Positions 40,441 to 50,269 of a DNA stretch of 64,000 nt are shown here, piece after piece. The stretch is from Saprospiraceae bacterium (GTDB lineage Bacteria; Bacteroidota; Bacteroidia; Chitinophagales; Saprospiraceae). The notes under the pieces are model-generated. The model made no database searches. It saw nothing but the letters and a program-made list of their open reading frames with translations, and had not been told where the DNA came from. The stretch is taken from assembly GCA_027488935.1 (NCBI GenBank), contig JAIYAP010000045.1, positions 1 through 64,000 on the forward strand, in the 5' to 3' direction. The position numbers were made by a program, and so were the translations under genes. The stretch's first letter is position 1. Every line of letters starts with the position of its first letter.

Positions 40441-43080
40441 TTAAATACCCTTTTTATCTTTCTCTTTTTCCTCTTCTCGCCGATGCCCAAAAATCTTCTT
40501 AAACAAGCCCTGCTTTTTCCCATCCACGGGTTCCTCCTCTTTTTTGGCAGCCGGATCTACGGGCGCCTCGCTGGGCTCGTTTTCAGTGGTTTTATCAGGT
40601 TTTTTGGTATAAATCAGGATGATGGAATCCCGGAAACTCGAATCCTGCTGCATTAAAGTATGGAAAGAGTCGGGATTGATGCCAATCCAGGGGTAACAAC
40701 CCAATTCAGAAGAAACTTCTGGTTTGGGATCCGGGAATTTTTCGGTAATCAACTTGCCCAACTTGCGGTCATTCGCAATTTTATGCCAAAACCAGGCAAC
40801 AATCGGCAAGGCCATCGCCGAACCCTGCCCCAAAACCATGGAGCGGAAACGCACGGCCGGACTAGGCGCACCCACCCATGCACCCGTAACCAACTGCGGA
40901 TTGTAACAAATAAACCAGCCATCCGATTGATTTTGGGTTGTACCTGTTTTTCCTGCAAAATCGCCCGTGATGCCAAAACCTCGGCGCAAACGCGATCCCG
41001 TGCCATAATTGATCACATTTTGCAGCATTTCGGTCATAATGGAGGCCTGGTCTTCGGTCAATGCCTGCACATGGGGACCCAGTTCTGGATGGAGGGCCAA
41101 TTCTTTTTTATAATCGTACAACACATTGCCATTGCGGTCTTCCACTTTCAGGACGGTCACCGGCTCGGGCCGCATTCCCGCATTGGCCATGGTGCCGTAC
41201 ACCTTAATCATGTCATACAAGGTGATATCGGCTGCACCTAAACTAATGCCGTATTCGCGGGGCAAACGACTGGTAATGCCCATTTTTTCAGCAAGATCAA
41301 TCGTTTTTTGAATGCCTACTTTTTCAATCAATTGCGCGGCTACCACATTTACGGATTTGGTCAGTGCGCCCGACATGGAGTAAAAGCCGCCATAACTTTC
41401 ATCGGAGTTATGGGGTTCCCAATCTACAATTTTCTTGATTTCGTTTGGGAAATAATCACAAGGAGCAACACCTTCCTGTAATGCAGCCGAGTACACAATC
41501 GGCTTGAAGGTAGAGCCCACCTGGCGCTTGCTCAAGATATGATCAAATTTGAAATATTTGAAATTGGTGCCACCTGCCCATGCGCGTATAAAGCCATTAC
41601 GATGGTCCATGGCCATAAAGCCGCAATTGAGCATGCAGAAATAATAGCGCACACTATCAATAGGTGTCATGGTCGTATCTACGTCGCCGCCGCCGTTTTT
41701 CCAGGAGAAAATGGTCATTTTAACCGGCGTCTCAAAGTTTTTGAGAACTTCTTCGGGCGTTTTGCCCGCTTCTTTCAAACTTTCCCAGCGGTTGCTGCGC
41801 TTGATTTGTTCGTCGATCCACTTATCATCGCCCCAGGGTTTGTCCTGTTTGTAGTTTTTCCAGTGCTGGTTAAACTGTTTTTGGAGGTCGCTCATGTGTT
41901 TTTGAATGGCCTCTTCCGCGTACTGCTGCATTTTGCTGTGCAGGGTGGTGTATATTTTAAGGCCATCGGTGTACAAATTGTAATTTGTACCGTCCTCTTT
42001 CTGGTAGTTTTTGAGCAGTTTGGGCATCACCTCGGTGCGCAGGTACTCGCGAAAGTAAGTGCCTGGTCCGTCGTTGTTGCTGTCTACGCTATAACGTTTG
42101 GCACCCACCGGTTTTTTGCTCAGTTCTTTAAAATCCGCATCTGAAAGGTGGCCATTGCGCACCATTTGGTATAACACCACATTCCGGCGTTTTTTGGCAT
42201 TTTCTGGGTTTCGCACCGGATTGTAGAGGGTAGTGCCTTTGAGCATACCCACTAAGGTAGAGGCTTGATCGACCGTCAGATCCCTTGGTTTTTTATTAAA
42301 ATACTGCTTGGAGGCCACCTGAATGCCAAAGACATCGCCTCCAAAGGGTACAGTATTGAGGTACAAATTGAGCAATTCCTGTTTGTTGTAAACATTTTCC
42401 AATTTGATGGAAATGAAATTTTCTCGTAATTTGTTGATTACCAGACTTATACCCGGTATCCAGTATTTTCGGCGCGGGTACAGGTTTTTGGCCAATTGCT
42501 GACTCAAGGTGGAGCCACCACCCGATGATTCTTTGCCGGCAAGCATCCCAAAGCCCACCCGAAACCAACTTTGCAGATCAATACCGCTGTGCTCCAAAAA
42601 ACGCCGGTCTTCCGTAGCAATCAAGGCCTGAACAATGTAGGGCGAAATATTATCAATTGAAATGGCCGTACGGTTTTCAATAAAGTATTTGCCAATCATC
42701 ACGCTGTCTACCGTATAAATTTCGGTAGAGTTGGCCGTTTCCACCTCTTTGAGTTCTTTCATGCTGGGTAACCGGCCAAACAAGCCGATCCAGACACCTA
42801 AAGTTAAAAAAAGCAAAGTGTAAACGCCCCATTTGATAAGCCAGCCTATCCAGGCCAGTACACTGCCTGCCAGGGGCCTTTTTTGTCGAAACTGTGCCCA
42901 CCGCACCCAAAAAGGGGCCCATAATTTGGCCCAGGCACGGGTAACCGGTGCCAGAAAAGTGACAATAGGTGCCGTCACGCGGGTCCAAACAGCCCGAATC
43001 GGCGCTGTTTTGTCGGAAACCCAACGTAAGGTGTTTTGTATAATGGGATTTTGAAGGAGGGACTTGAATAAATCGCGCAT
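40441..43080 (-). CDS. Class A penicillin-binding protein (PBP1A type)
   Basis: Bifunctional peptidoglycan synthase of about 880 residues. A cytoplasmic tail and one membrane helix (VYTLLFLTLGVWIGLFG) precede the GT51 glycosyltransferase (ATEDRRFLEHSGID near 155; SGGGSTLSQQLAKNLY). The transpeptidase has STFKP (catalytic Ser near 522), KSVNVVAAQ and KTGTTQNQ near 708. The C-terminal tail is rich in Pro, Glu and Lys. The Met at 43080 is preferred because the ORF's first 18 residues do not look like the family. It has its own terminator. Confidence 0.93.
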   Translation of the reverse strand: MRDLFKSLLQNPIIQNTLRWVSDKTAPIRAVWTRVTAPIVTFLAPVTRAWAKLWAPFWVRWAQFRQKRPLAGSVLAWIGWLIKWGVYTLLFLTLGVWIGLFGRLPSMKELKEVETANSTEIYTVDSVMIGKYFIENRTAISIDNISPYIVQALIATEDRRFLEHSGIDLQSWFRVGFGMLAGKESSGGGSTLSQQLAKNLYPRRKYWIPGISLVINKLRENFISIKLENVYNKQELLNLYLNTVPFGGDVFGIQVASKQYFNKKPRDLTVDQASTLVGMLKGTTLYNPVRNPENAKKRRNVVLYQMVRNGHLSDADFKELSKKPVGAKRYSVDSNNDGPGTYFREYLRTEVMPKLLKNYQKEDGTNYNLYTDGLKIYTTLHSKMQQYAEEAIQKHMSDLQKQFNQHWKNYKQDKPWGDDKWIDEQIKRSNRWESLKEAGKTPEEVLKNFETPVKMTIFSWKNGGGDVDTTMTPIDSVRYYFCMLNCGFMAMDHRNGFIRAWAGGTNFKYFKFDHILSKRQVGSTFKPIVYSAALQEGVAPCDYFPNEIKKIVDWEPHNSDESYGGFYSMSGALTKSVNVVAAQLIEKVGIQKTIDLAEKMGITSRLPREYGISLGAADITLYDMIKVYGTMANAGMRPEPVTVLKVEDRNGNVLYDYKKELALHPELGPHVQALTEDQASIMTEMLQNVINYGTGSRLRRGFGITGDFAGKTGTTQNQSDGWFICYNPQLVTGAWVGAPSPAVRFRSMVLGQGSAMALPIVAWFWHKIANDRKLGKLITEKFPDPKPEVSSELGCYPWIGINPDSFHTLMQQDSSFRDSIILIYTKKPDKTTENEPSEAPVDPAAKKEEEPVDGKKQGLFKKIFGHRREEEKEKDKKGI

Positions 43081-43189
43081 AGCGGAGGAAGCTCGTAAGA
43101 ACGTGCGAAGGTAGTAAAATTTACATTGCTGCAAGAAGGCATGCCAAACGACACAAGTAAAATTCTTGTCAGACGATCAAAATCAAAAC

Positions 43190-44902
43190 TTATTTTTTGG
43201 GCTTTGCTTTTGGTTTATCGGGTACCCCTGCCTCCAGGGTGGCTTCCACCTCCCAATTGGCACGCAAAGGCTCCAGTTTTTTAATCGTAACGGGCTCTGC
43301 CTGTCGGTGTTTGAAATAGGAACCACTGTCCCAACGTCCGTTAATTTGCTGGTCTTCTATAAGCCGTAATGTATATTGGGTGGCGGGCAAATTGGTGAAA
43401 ACCAGGCGTTTGTCGGCACCCTTTGCCTCAAATTTGTTTTCTATTTCCACCTGTCCATTCCCATTCAACACCTGAAGGATATAATACTTTCCCGGTTTTA
43501 GTTTTGAAATGCTAAGGTTGAGGCCGCCCATCAATTTGTCACTGCTCACATTCAGTACGCGGCGCAGGGTATCCAAATTGGGCGTGTCATAAAAATCGGT
43601 GACCGCCCCCGGAAGTAAGGTTAAATTATAGGATTTGCCTTGTTGCCAGGCGGTACTTAGCCGAATTTGACGGGTATTCAAGGAGTCTATTTCGAGGGTG
43701 TATTTATTGACGAGGTTGCTATCAACCCGCAATTGCCAAAGTGCGGTATCAAATGCTATGATTGGACTGGTAAAGGGCAAAATGGCCGGTTTAATCGGGT
43801 TTTGATTGACTACCGTTGCTTTTGGCGATCCCGGCGGCGGCGGGGCATCTACTTTGGCCCTGGTTGGTTTACCAGATGGCGCACGGGTGTCCCCCAAAAA
43901 GTACAAACGATGTTTGGCCTGAAAATCAACTGTAGACAAAGATTTAATCGGAATGCTGTCTTTTCCATGGATCAAATTCCAGGCTCGGGCTTCGGGCAAC
44001 TTATACCATATAAATAAGGTGTCGTTTAAACGCTCTGTTTTATATTGCAGGTTGGGCACATCGGTCGTAAATTGTACGGTATCGGGTGCTGAATTGTACA
44101 CTAATTTAACCATCCCATAGCGGTTCGTGTTTTTTTCAAGGATGCGCAAACTCCCAAAATCATTAAAAATTTTCAATTGAATGCTGTTCTGGCCTGTGTC
44201 CGACACCACAAACAAGGAATCGGGGAAGCCAACACGCTCCAAGGCGCCCGTCCAACGGAGGTTTTGATCCAAATCTTCTACAGCAACACACTTGAACGTT
44301 CCTTTTTTTACGTTTTCAATCAAAAACTGTCCTGTCTTATCCGTTTTTGCAAAATAAAACGGTTTCTCTTTGATCGTTATGCTGTCCTCAAATTTGTCAT
44401 ATAGGAAAAATGAAATATTTTCTATCGGTTCCCCGCTCAGCGCATCCACAATGGTGCCTTTTACCGTCAAACTATCCAAAAAATCGCCCGTTGAAAATAC
44501 AAAACGCAGGTCTTTGGCCGGATTGCCTTTGTGGTAATCCTTGATCGATGTACCAAAATTAATCGTATAGGTGGTATTCGGACGCAGTGTTTCTTGTTCA
44601 GGAATCAATACCGTGATGGTTTTGCCTTTGAGGGTCACATCGGGCACTTTTTTGGTCAAAAGGGGTGGTGAAATAACGACCTGGGTGCCAACATCGGCCA
44701 AAACGATCCATTCATCAAAGGTCAATACTATTTTTTTCTGGTTGAACCTGGTGCTAAAATTGGGCGTGCTCAGGCTGGAATCCACTTTGGGCGGGGTGAC
44801 ATCTTCGGGGCCGCCGGTTGGTGCGCCTTGCCGGGCACAAGCAAACAGGGCCATAAGAACCCAGACTAGGATGAAAAATCGCAGGGAAAACATGTTTTTC
44901 AT
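43190..44902 (-). CDS. Lipoprotein with SbsA-like Ig domain
   Basis: The 570-residue lipoprotein has the lipobox ALFAC (Cys22) followed by RQGAPTGGPEDVTPPKVD, the signature of a family common in Bacteroidota. Residues about 40-135 form an SbsA-type Ig domain (KKIVLTFDEWIVL, LRPNTTYTINFG). A carboxypeptidase-regulatory-like domain follows (TVKGTIVDALSGEPIENISF). The rest is beta-rich. It is probably an envelope protein; its function is unknown. Confidence 0.85.
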   Translation of the reverse strand: MKNMFSLRFFILVWVLMALFACARQGAPTGGPEDVTPPKVDSSLSTPNFSTRFNQKKIVLTFDEWIVLADVGTQVVISPPLLTKKVPDVTLKGKTITVLIPEQETLRPNTTYTINFGTSIKDYHKGNPAKDLRFVFSTGDFLDSLTVKGTIVDALSGEPIENISFFLYDKFEDSITIKEKPFYFAKTDKTGQFLIENVKKGTFKCVAVEDLDQNLRWTGALERVGFPDSLFVVSDTGQNSIQLKIFNDFGSLRILEKNTNRYGMVKLVYNSAPDTVQFTTDVPNLQYKTERLNDTLFIWYKLPEARAWNLIHGKDSIPIKSLSTVDFQAKHRLYFLGDTRAPSGKPTRAKVDAPPPPGSPKATVVNQNPIKPAILPFTSPIIAFDTALWQLRVDSNLVNKYTLEIDSLNTRQIRLSTAWQQGKSYNLTLLPGAVTDFYDTPNLDTLRRVLNVSSDKLMGGLNLSISKLKPGKYYILQVLNGNGQVEIENKFEAKGADKRLVFTNLPATQYTLRLIEDQQINGRWDSGSYFKHRQAEPVTIKKLEPLRANWEVEATLEAGVPDKPKAKPKK

Positions 44903-44963
44903 GGTAAATGTGCAAAATATGCCGGTATGAGCGCGAATTTAAGGCTTTGAGGTGAAACGCGCT

Positions 44964-47900
44964 TTAAAATGCAGTGGGTGCATAGGCTTGTATGAATTCC
45001 TGATAACGCGGGTCTTGCTCCAATATTTCAACTTTCCCAATCACCACTACATGTTTGCGGGCACGCGTGAGGGCTACATTCAATTTGCGGTCCACCCCTT
45101 CTCCCGATAAATTGACCAAGCTGCCCAATTGACTCAAAGTATGCACACAGCAGGAAATCAGGATGATATCCCGGGCACCACCTTGATAACGCTCCACGGT
45201 ATCGATGGTGATTTCGTCGGGATCCTGCCCCGCTTTGGTCAAACTATCGCGCAGTTGGGCAATTTGGGCACGCCAGGGGGTTATAATACCGAGTGTTTTT
45301 TCAGGAATCCAGGGCAATTGGTTGAATTCGTACAAGTTTTTAAAAAACTGCACCAATTGAACGGCTAAATCAGCCTCTCCGGCACTTGTTTTTTGTCCCG
45401 GAACAAAATATTCGGCAGGAGCAGGTAAAAACACAACCCGTTTTTCCGAAAAAATGCGCTCAAACTTGGGGTAAATGCCCGGTAAATCGTACCAAAGGAT
45501 GGCTTCCTGCACATGTTCTTCTTTCGGATCAGTGGGCGGTGGCAAAATTTTGAGCAACCCGCCGTAAAAATGGGTGTTCGGAAACTGCATAATATCTTGG
45601 TGCATCCGTCCCTGATGGCTCAAATGCCCAAAATGCGCATCCATCCCCCCTGCTTTACACAAGCGATACAAGCGTTCAAAATAGGAATCGCGCAGATCAA
45701 ACAATCCAATACCATTCAAATCCGCATCGGTTACAAGCGCGCTTGCTTCTTGCTGGGCGGTAACCGCCGGCAACTGCCGATGATCGCCAATCAGCACCGT
45801 ATGCTCAAACCGGGTTAGCAAGCCAATGATTTGTGGTTCAAGAAGTTGCGAGGCTTCATCTACAATCAGCCGTTGGAATTTTTTTATTTTAAGCAAACCC
45901 TCATTTTGGGAAAACGAAGCAACGGTACTTACAAAAATCCGCCGTTTTTCCAAAATACTACGAAGCTCAGCGCGGGTATTTACCTGTTCAATTTGGGTAT
46001 TCAGCAGTTGATCCCGGTATTTGGTGGCCGTTGAAAACCGCGAACCGATGCGCAAATAGTGGTCGCGCATATCGCCGCTGATAGATTCAAGCGCTTCACA
46101 AATTTCGTCTACTGCCCGGTTGGTATAGGCCAGCAACAGCAGGTTGTCGTTGGTTTCCGACAATACCCAGGCGGTCAAATCCCGCAACATGACGCTGGTT
46201 TTGCCGGTTCCGGGCGGTCCCCACAACAGGAAAAACTGTTTGGATTGTATGATTTTTTCAAATACCGATGCCTGGGTGCCGGATTCGTCGGCCGCAACCG
46301 GATTTTCGGACGGCGTCAAACCTGCAACAGGGTAGAGCAATAACGTGCGGCGGGCGGCATCCGCTTCCGCCCATTCAAACAAACTGCGGTACATATTGGC
46401 AAAACCCGTTTCAATCAAATCGGGCTCCAGCCGCCAAAGTGCATCGGTTTCAAAAGGTTTCAGGTTAAATTGCCGATAACGCAGTTGCACGGTCACCAAA
46501 TCGGGGGCCAAACCAGTAATGGTACAGCGAATTACCTGATGGTCGAGGATGGTTTCTTCGGTCGAAACGGCCGGATATAAAGCCGCAATATCGCCAATGC
46601 GGAAATTGGCCAAGGGATTGGTTTCAGCGGTTTTTCGGAAAACAATCACGGGTTCTGGCTGATTAGCCCTGTTTTCGATCAGTTCCAGGTGGCTGAGGAT
46701 GCTGAAATCCTGTTGTTTTTCGCTAAAACTGCTGCGCCAAAGCGCGGCGTGCCCGTTGAGCCTTTCCTGATTTTCTTGCCCAACTTTGGAAAGCCAATGC
46801 TCTCGGGCGATAAAACCAACGAATGCATTGAAATATTTACGTTCCAGTAGGTTGAGGCGGGTGTAAGCCGTTTCAAAACGGTTGAAATCGCGTTGCAAAA
46901 AGCCGGTCACCGCCGATCCGCGCAATTTGGAGAAAATAGGCACCTGCTCGTCGCCTGGACGGATGCCCGCGAGCAGGCGTTCGAGTGCGAGGAGTTGGTT
47001 GCGCAATTGCAGGGCTTCCCATTGCTCCGGGGCCACGGTGGGCGCAAAACGCAATTGGGTATGATCGACGCCCGAATACAGGATATATTTGATCGGGTTG
47101 CTTTGTTTGCCAAAAACGGAGCGCACCAACAGGTCGTACAACAGGGTTTGGGTAAAATGGCTGCGCTGAATCCCGTAACTGTTGGGTTTGAAAGGCGCAC
47201 CACTTTTGAGTTCGATGATGGCCGCTTTTTCTTCGTCTTTGTAAAAAAGGTCGAGTCGCCCCTGAATTCCGTATTGTTCGCTGAAAAAAGTAGGCTCCAG
47301 GATGCAGTTTTCCGGATCAATTTCTTGTTTGGCCAAGCCGCCTTTGGCCATTTGCTGAAGGTTGATGTAGTGTTTCTGGGCTTTTTGCGAGAGCTCGCGC
47401 ACGCCGCGATCGCTCATGGGCGCGTATGCGAAGGGAAACTGGCGAAAAGTTTCCCGAAACAGTGTATTCCATTCAACATCCGGCTCATTGAGCAGGCGAT
47501 CGAGGAAAAAATTGGCAATATTTCCGAGTAAAATTGGATCGGTTGTTTCGTGGGGCAAGAATTTTCGGCCCAAATAGGCATAAGGTTCCAACCCGGTATC
47601 CTTATAACATTCCGAAATGGCCGATACATCCATCAAATAATCCGGCTCAATGATAAATACCCTTGGGCGGTACACCCCATCGCGGTCTATTTCTACTTCC
47701 AACAAATTGAGCGTAACCGGAAACCCGAATACTTTTTGAATAACCTTGATGCTGGCATTGAAATTTTCGTTGCGCTCGGGCAAACCATACCGCACTTTGA
47801 TGGGCTCTGCCGGATTTTCGGCATCTACGGCCAGGAAATATTGATCTTCCGGGTGATCTGTAAGCGCTACGACCCTGGCTTTGGCCTTAAAATCCCAGTT

Positions 47901-48311
47901 TTCCTGGTCATATTGCGGAAAAAACTGCTGATCGGCCGGTAAAAGATAAGGAAAGAGATCGTCCGGAATGGGCACGGGACTGCATTGCGCGAGGGTTTGG
48001 GCCAGGGCGGTCAGGCCTGTTTGAACGTCCAATGCAGTTTGCGCCTGGTTGTTGCGGGCCGCCATGGCCTGGCGGCGAAAGCGGTGTACGAGGCGCAGCA
48101 ATTGGGCCGAGAGTTTATACTGATGTCCGGCATAACTGATTCGGGCAAAAAGCGTACTAAAAGCCAATTGTTCCTTTCGGGTAAGTTCCAAAAACAGCCG
48201 TTCCTGCAACCCTGCCAAGGCCAGCACCTGATCCCGGGGCATCCAGGCATCGTGGGTGGCAATTTTGAGCATTTCGCGGTAAAAAAGCGTTGCGGCTTCC
48301 GATTGAAACAT
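44964..48311 (-). CDS. Dna2-like nuclease-helicase
   Basis: The 1,115-residue protein joins a Cas4/Dna2-like PD-(D/E)xK nuclease to an SF1B helicase. The nuclease residues are visible: Asp354 in IQGRLDLFY, Glu367-x-Lys369 in AAIIELKSG, and QTLLYDLL (388-395) as the QxxxY motif. Helicase motifs are LLWGPPGTGKTS (Walker A, about 690), LIVDEASQ, GDHRQLPA, TVERYQGGARDIIL and NVALTRARK. It lacks the downstream cysteines of an iron-sulphur cluster. It is probably a DNA repair or replication-processing enzyme acting on flaps or ends, as Dna2 does. The N-terminal 330 residues are family-specific. Confidence 0.88.
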   Translation of the reverse strand: MFQSEAATLFYREMLKIATHDAWMPRDQVLALAGLQERLFLELTRKEQLAFSTLFARISYAGHQYKLSAQLLRLVHRFRRQAMAARNNQAQTALDVQTGLTALAQTLAQCSPVPIPDDLFPYLLPADQQFFPQYDQENWDFKAKARVVALTDHPEDQYFLAVDAENPAEPIKVRYGLPERNENFNASIKVIQKVFGFPVTLNLLEVEIDRDGVYRPRVFIIEPDYLMDVSAISECYKDTGLEPYAYLGRKFLPHETTDPILLGNIANFFLDRLLNEPDVEWNTLFRETFRQFPFAYAPMSDRGVRELSQKAQKHYINLQQMAKGGLAKQEIDPENCILEPTFFSEQYGIQGRLDLFYKDEEKAAIIELKSGAPFKPNSYGIQRSHFTQTLLYDLLVRSVFGKQSNPIKYILYSGVDHTQLRFAPTVAPEQWEALQLRNQLLALERLLAGIRPGDEQVPIFSKLRGSAVTGFLQRDFNRFETAYTRLNLLERKYFNAFVGFIAREHWLSKVGQENQERLNGHAALWRSSFSEKQQDFSILSHLELIENRANQPEPVIVFRKTAETNPLANFRIGDIAALYPAVSTEETILDHQVIRCTITGLAPDLVTVQLRYRQFNLKPFETDALWRLEPDLIETGFANMYRSLFEWAEADAARRTLLLYPVAGLTPSENPVAADESGTQASVFEKIIQSKQFFLLWGPPGTGKTSVMLRDLTAWVLSETNDNLLLLAYTNRAVDEICEALESISGDMRDHYLRIGSRFSTATKYRDQLLNTQIEQVNTRAELRSILEKRRIFVSTVASFSQNEGLLKIKKFQRLIVDEASQLLEPQIIGLLTRFEHTVLIGDHRQLPAVTAQQEASALVTDADLNGIGLFDLRDSYFERLYRLCKAGGMDAHFGHLSHQGRMHQDIMQFPNTHFYGGLLKILPPPTDPKEEHVQEAILWYDLPGIYPKFERIFSEKRVVFLPAPAEYFVPGQKTSAGEADLAVQLVQFFKNLYEFNQLPWIPEKTLGIITPWRAQIAQLRDSLTKAGQDPDEITIDTVERYQGGARDIILISCCVHTLSQLGSLVNLSGEGVDRKLNVALTRARKHVVVIGKVEILEQDPRYQEFIQAYAPTAF

Positions 48312-48349
48312 TGAATTTTAAATACCTTTGGTGTAATAAAATCAAAAAC

Positions 48350-48826
48350 ATGTCAACAGCACAACCCAACCTATCAACAGCCTGGCGCATATTCCAGACA
48401 ATCTATTTTGCACTTTTGGCCGGACAGGTTATTTTGTTTTTGGTTATGAAGTATTTACGAAGTACTTCAGACGCACCGGGTTCCGAGTTTCCATTGCCGC
48501 TTTATGTGTTGCAAGGCGTTTCGGTTTTGTTCGTTTTTTTGGGCGTTGGGGTTTTTCTTTATTTAATGAAGGATGCAAGTGCCAAGCCCAATATCGAAGA
48601 AAAATTCAATGCATTTAAATCCGCCTCGCTTGCGCAATGGGGACTTATTGAAGGAGCAACGATCGTGCAAATCATCGATTATTACCTGACAGGTTCGGAT
48701 GTCGCCCACGGGGGCATTGGCGTTGGCCTGTTCCTGTTTTTTCTGCGTCGCCCTAAAAAGATCGAACTTTTTTATCGATTAAAATTAGACAGCACAGAAC
48801 GGCAGTTATTTGAGCCTGTGGCATAA
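48350..48826 (+). CDS. Four-helix membrane protein
   Basis: The 158 residues contain four likely membrane helices (IFQTIYFALLAGQVILFLV, YVLQGVSVLFVFLGVGVFLY, AQWGLIEGATIVQIIDYYL, HGGIGVGLFLFFL), followed by a basic tail RRPKKIELF. No signature of a known transporter is visible. The ATG at 48350 is used; the longer frame overlaps the start of the helicase gene. A TACCTTTG box at 48323-48330 may be its -7 element, though the -33 box is weak. Function unknown. Confidence 0.65.
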   Translation: MSTAQPNLSTAWRIFQTIYFALLAGQVILFLVMKYLRSTSDAPGSEFPLPLYVLQGVSVLFVFLGVGVFLYLMKDASAKPNIEEKFNAFKSASLAQWGLIEGATIVQIIDYYLTGSDVAHGGIGVGLFLFFLRRPKKIELFYRLKLDSTERQLFEPVA

Positions 48827-48837
48827 CTGATTGGTAC

Positions 48838-49326
48838 TTATTCCCCAACCGTCAGCACATCAATCATCGTTTTCAAGGCAACAAAGATCGGCTCGCGGCC
48901 CTCTTTCGTAACAATGGAGGATGGATCGTCTTCATCTTCCAGCACAGCTTCTTCGGCAAACGCAAGCAACTCTTCCTGGGGGGTATCTTCAAAAAAGACA
49001 TCCAGACGCTCTCTGAAACGTTGTTCGGTACTTTGCTCCAACACTTCATAATTGCGCTCCTCGGCTTCTCCAATTTGGTCTTCCGAAACAGGTTGAACCG
49101 ATTTGCCACCTACTTTATCAACAGCACACCAGATAATCAGGGCGAGGTATTGCATAAAGCCTTTTTCATCTTCGGTCAGCAGGTCAAACTGCTCGCTAAA
49201 CAACCAGGCGAAAATAACCGGTTGCGCTTCTGAAAACGCTTCCATTTTGGCTTCATACTGCTCATCCGTGAGGTTATCGAGCGCATCCACCAGATCATTA
49301 ATGATATCTTCAGAGACTAATTTCAT
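48838..49326 (-). CDS. Acidic conserved hypothetical protein
   Basis: The 162-residue, strongly acidic, helical protein has no membrane segment. Landmarks are IINDLVDALDNLTDEQYEAK, the tryptophan patch FAWLFSEQFDLLTEDEKGF, WCAVDKVGGKSV and the tail KTMIDVLTVGE. The longer open frame contains nothing recognisable before the Met at 49326. A TAGTTTTG box at 49376-49369 on the minus strand may be its -7 element. I do not recognise the family. It converges with the membrane protein gene, eleven bases away. Confidence 0.6.
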   Translation of the reverse strand: MKLVSEDIINDLVDALDNLTDEQYEAKMEAFSEAQPVIFAWLFSEQFDLLTEDEKGFMQYLALIIWCAVDKVGGKSVQPVSEDQIGEAEERNYEVLEQSTEQRFRERLDVFFEDTPQEELLAFAEEAVLEDEDDPSSIVTKEGREPIFVALKTMIDVLTVGE

Positions 49327-49464
49327 ATCTATTGTTTTGAGAACCAATTGATTTTTGATTTGAACTTGCAAAACTACATAATTCCTGCAAGCGGGAGCCG
49401 AAATCCTGATATTAAATCCGATCTTTGCTTTGCTTCCCCATACTAAAACAACCAGGCTGTACAT

Positions 49465-50268
49465 ATGCTCCGAGCTGCGCTTATCGATCTTTATAATGGA
49501 GAAACCAACCGGGGCATCCCGATGCTCAAAGAGATTCTCTCGAACTATGCCAATGTGATCCGTTTTGATCACTTTGACGTACGGGCTAAAAACGAAATCC
49601 CCGATTTATCATACGATATTTACCTGTTTTCAGGTGGACCAGGCGACCCCTTGCTCAACGACGGACCCTGGTTTGAGCCTTTGTATGCGCTTTTTGAACA
49701 ATTGTGGCAGTGGAATTTGAAGGAAGAGCCGAAAAAGCACTGTTTTTTTATATGCCATTCGTTCCAAATGGTTTGTCATCACTTCCAATTGGGAGAAGTG
49801 ACCAAGCGCTATAAAATGTCGTTCGGTACGTATCCGGTGCATCGCACGCATGCGGGTAAGCAGGAACCCTTTTTTGAAGGATTGCCCGATCCCTTTTACA
49901 TTGCCGATTTCCGTCGTTACCAGGTGATTAAGCCCAATATGGAGCGCATCAAGGCAATGGGTGCGCAAATTTTATGTCTGGAAAAACTACGTCCACACGT
50001 GACGTACGAGCGCGCTTTAATGGCGGTGCGTTTAAGCCCATATATGATTGGCACGCAGTTTCATCCGGAGGCCGATCCGAATGGTTTGCTCAGTTATTTT
50101 ATGGAAGAAGAGCGCAAAAAATCGATTGAAGAAGAACATGGCGCATCCCGTTATGAGCGCATGATCCGCGATTTGGCCAATCCGATGAAAATTCAGCGCA
50201 CGTTCAACACCATTATTCCAGCATTTTTGGAACATGCCGTGGAGGCGCTGAGTTTGATGCCTGCCTGA
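49465..50268 (+). CDS. Class I glutamine amidotransferase-like protein
   Basis: The 267-residue protein has the GATase-1 fold: DIYLFSGGPGDP, the nucleophile Cys97 in FFICHSFQMV, and the His-Glu pair in IGTQFHPEADP near 200. The nucleophile elbow is ICHSFQ rather than the usual G-x-C-x-G-x-Q, so activity should be checked. The C-terminal 60 residues are helical and family-specific. Homologues in this phylum are annotated as GMP-synthase-like amidotransferases; no synthetase partner lies nearby. It could be a hydrolase of gamma-glutamyl compounds. Confidence 0.8.
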   Translation: MLRAALIDLYNGETNRGIPMLKEILSNYANVIRFDHFDVRAKNEIPDLSYDIYLFSGGPGDPLLNDGPWFEPLYALFEQLWQWNLKEEPKKHCFFICHSFQMVCHHFQLGEVTKRYKMSFGTYPVHRTHAGKQEPFFEGLPDPFYIADFRRYQVIKPNMERIKAMGAQILCLEKLRPHVTYERALMAVRLSPYMIGTQFHPEADPNGLLSYFMEEERKKSIEEEHGASRYERMIRDLANPMKIQRTFNTIIPAFLEHAVEALSLMPA

Positions 50269-50269
50269 T

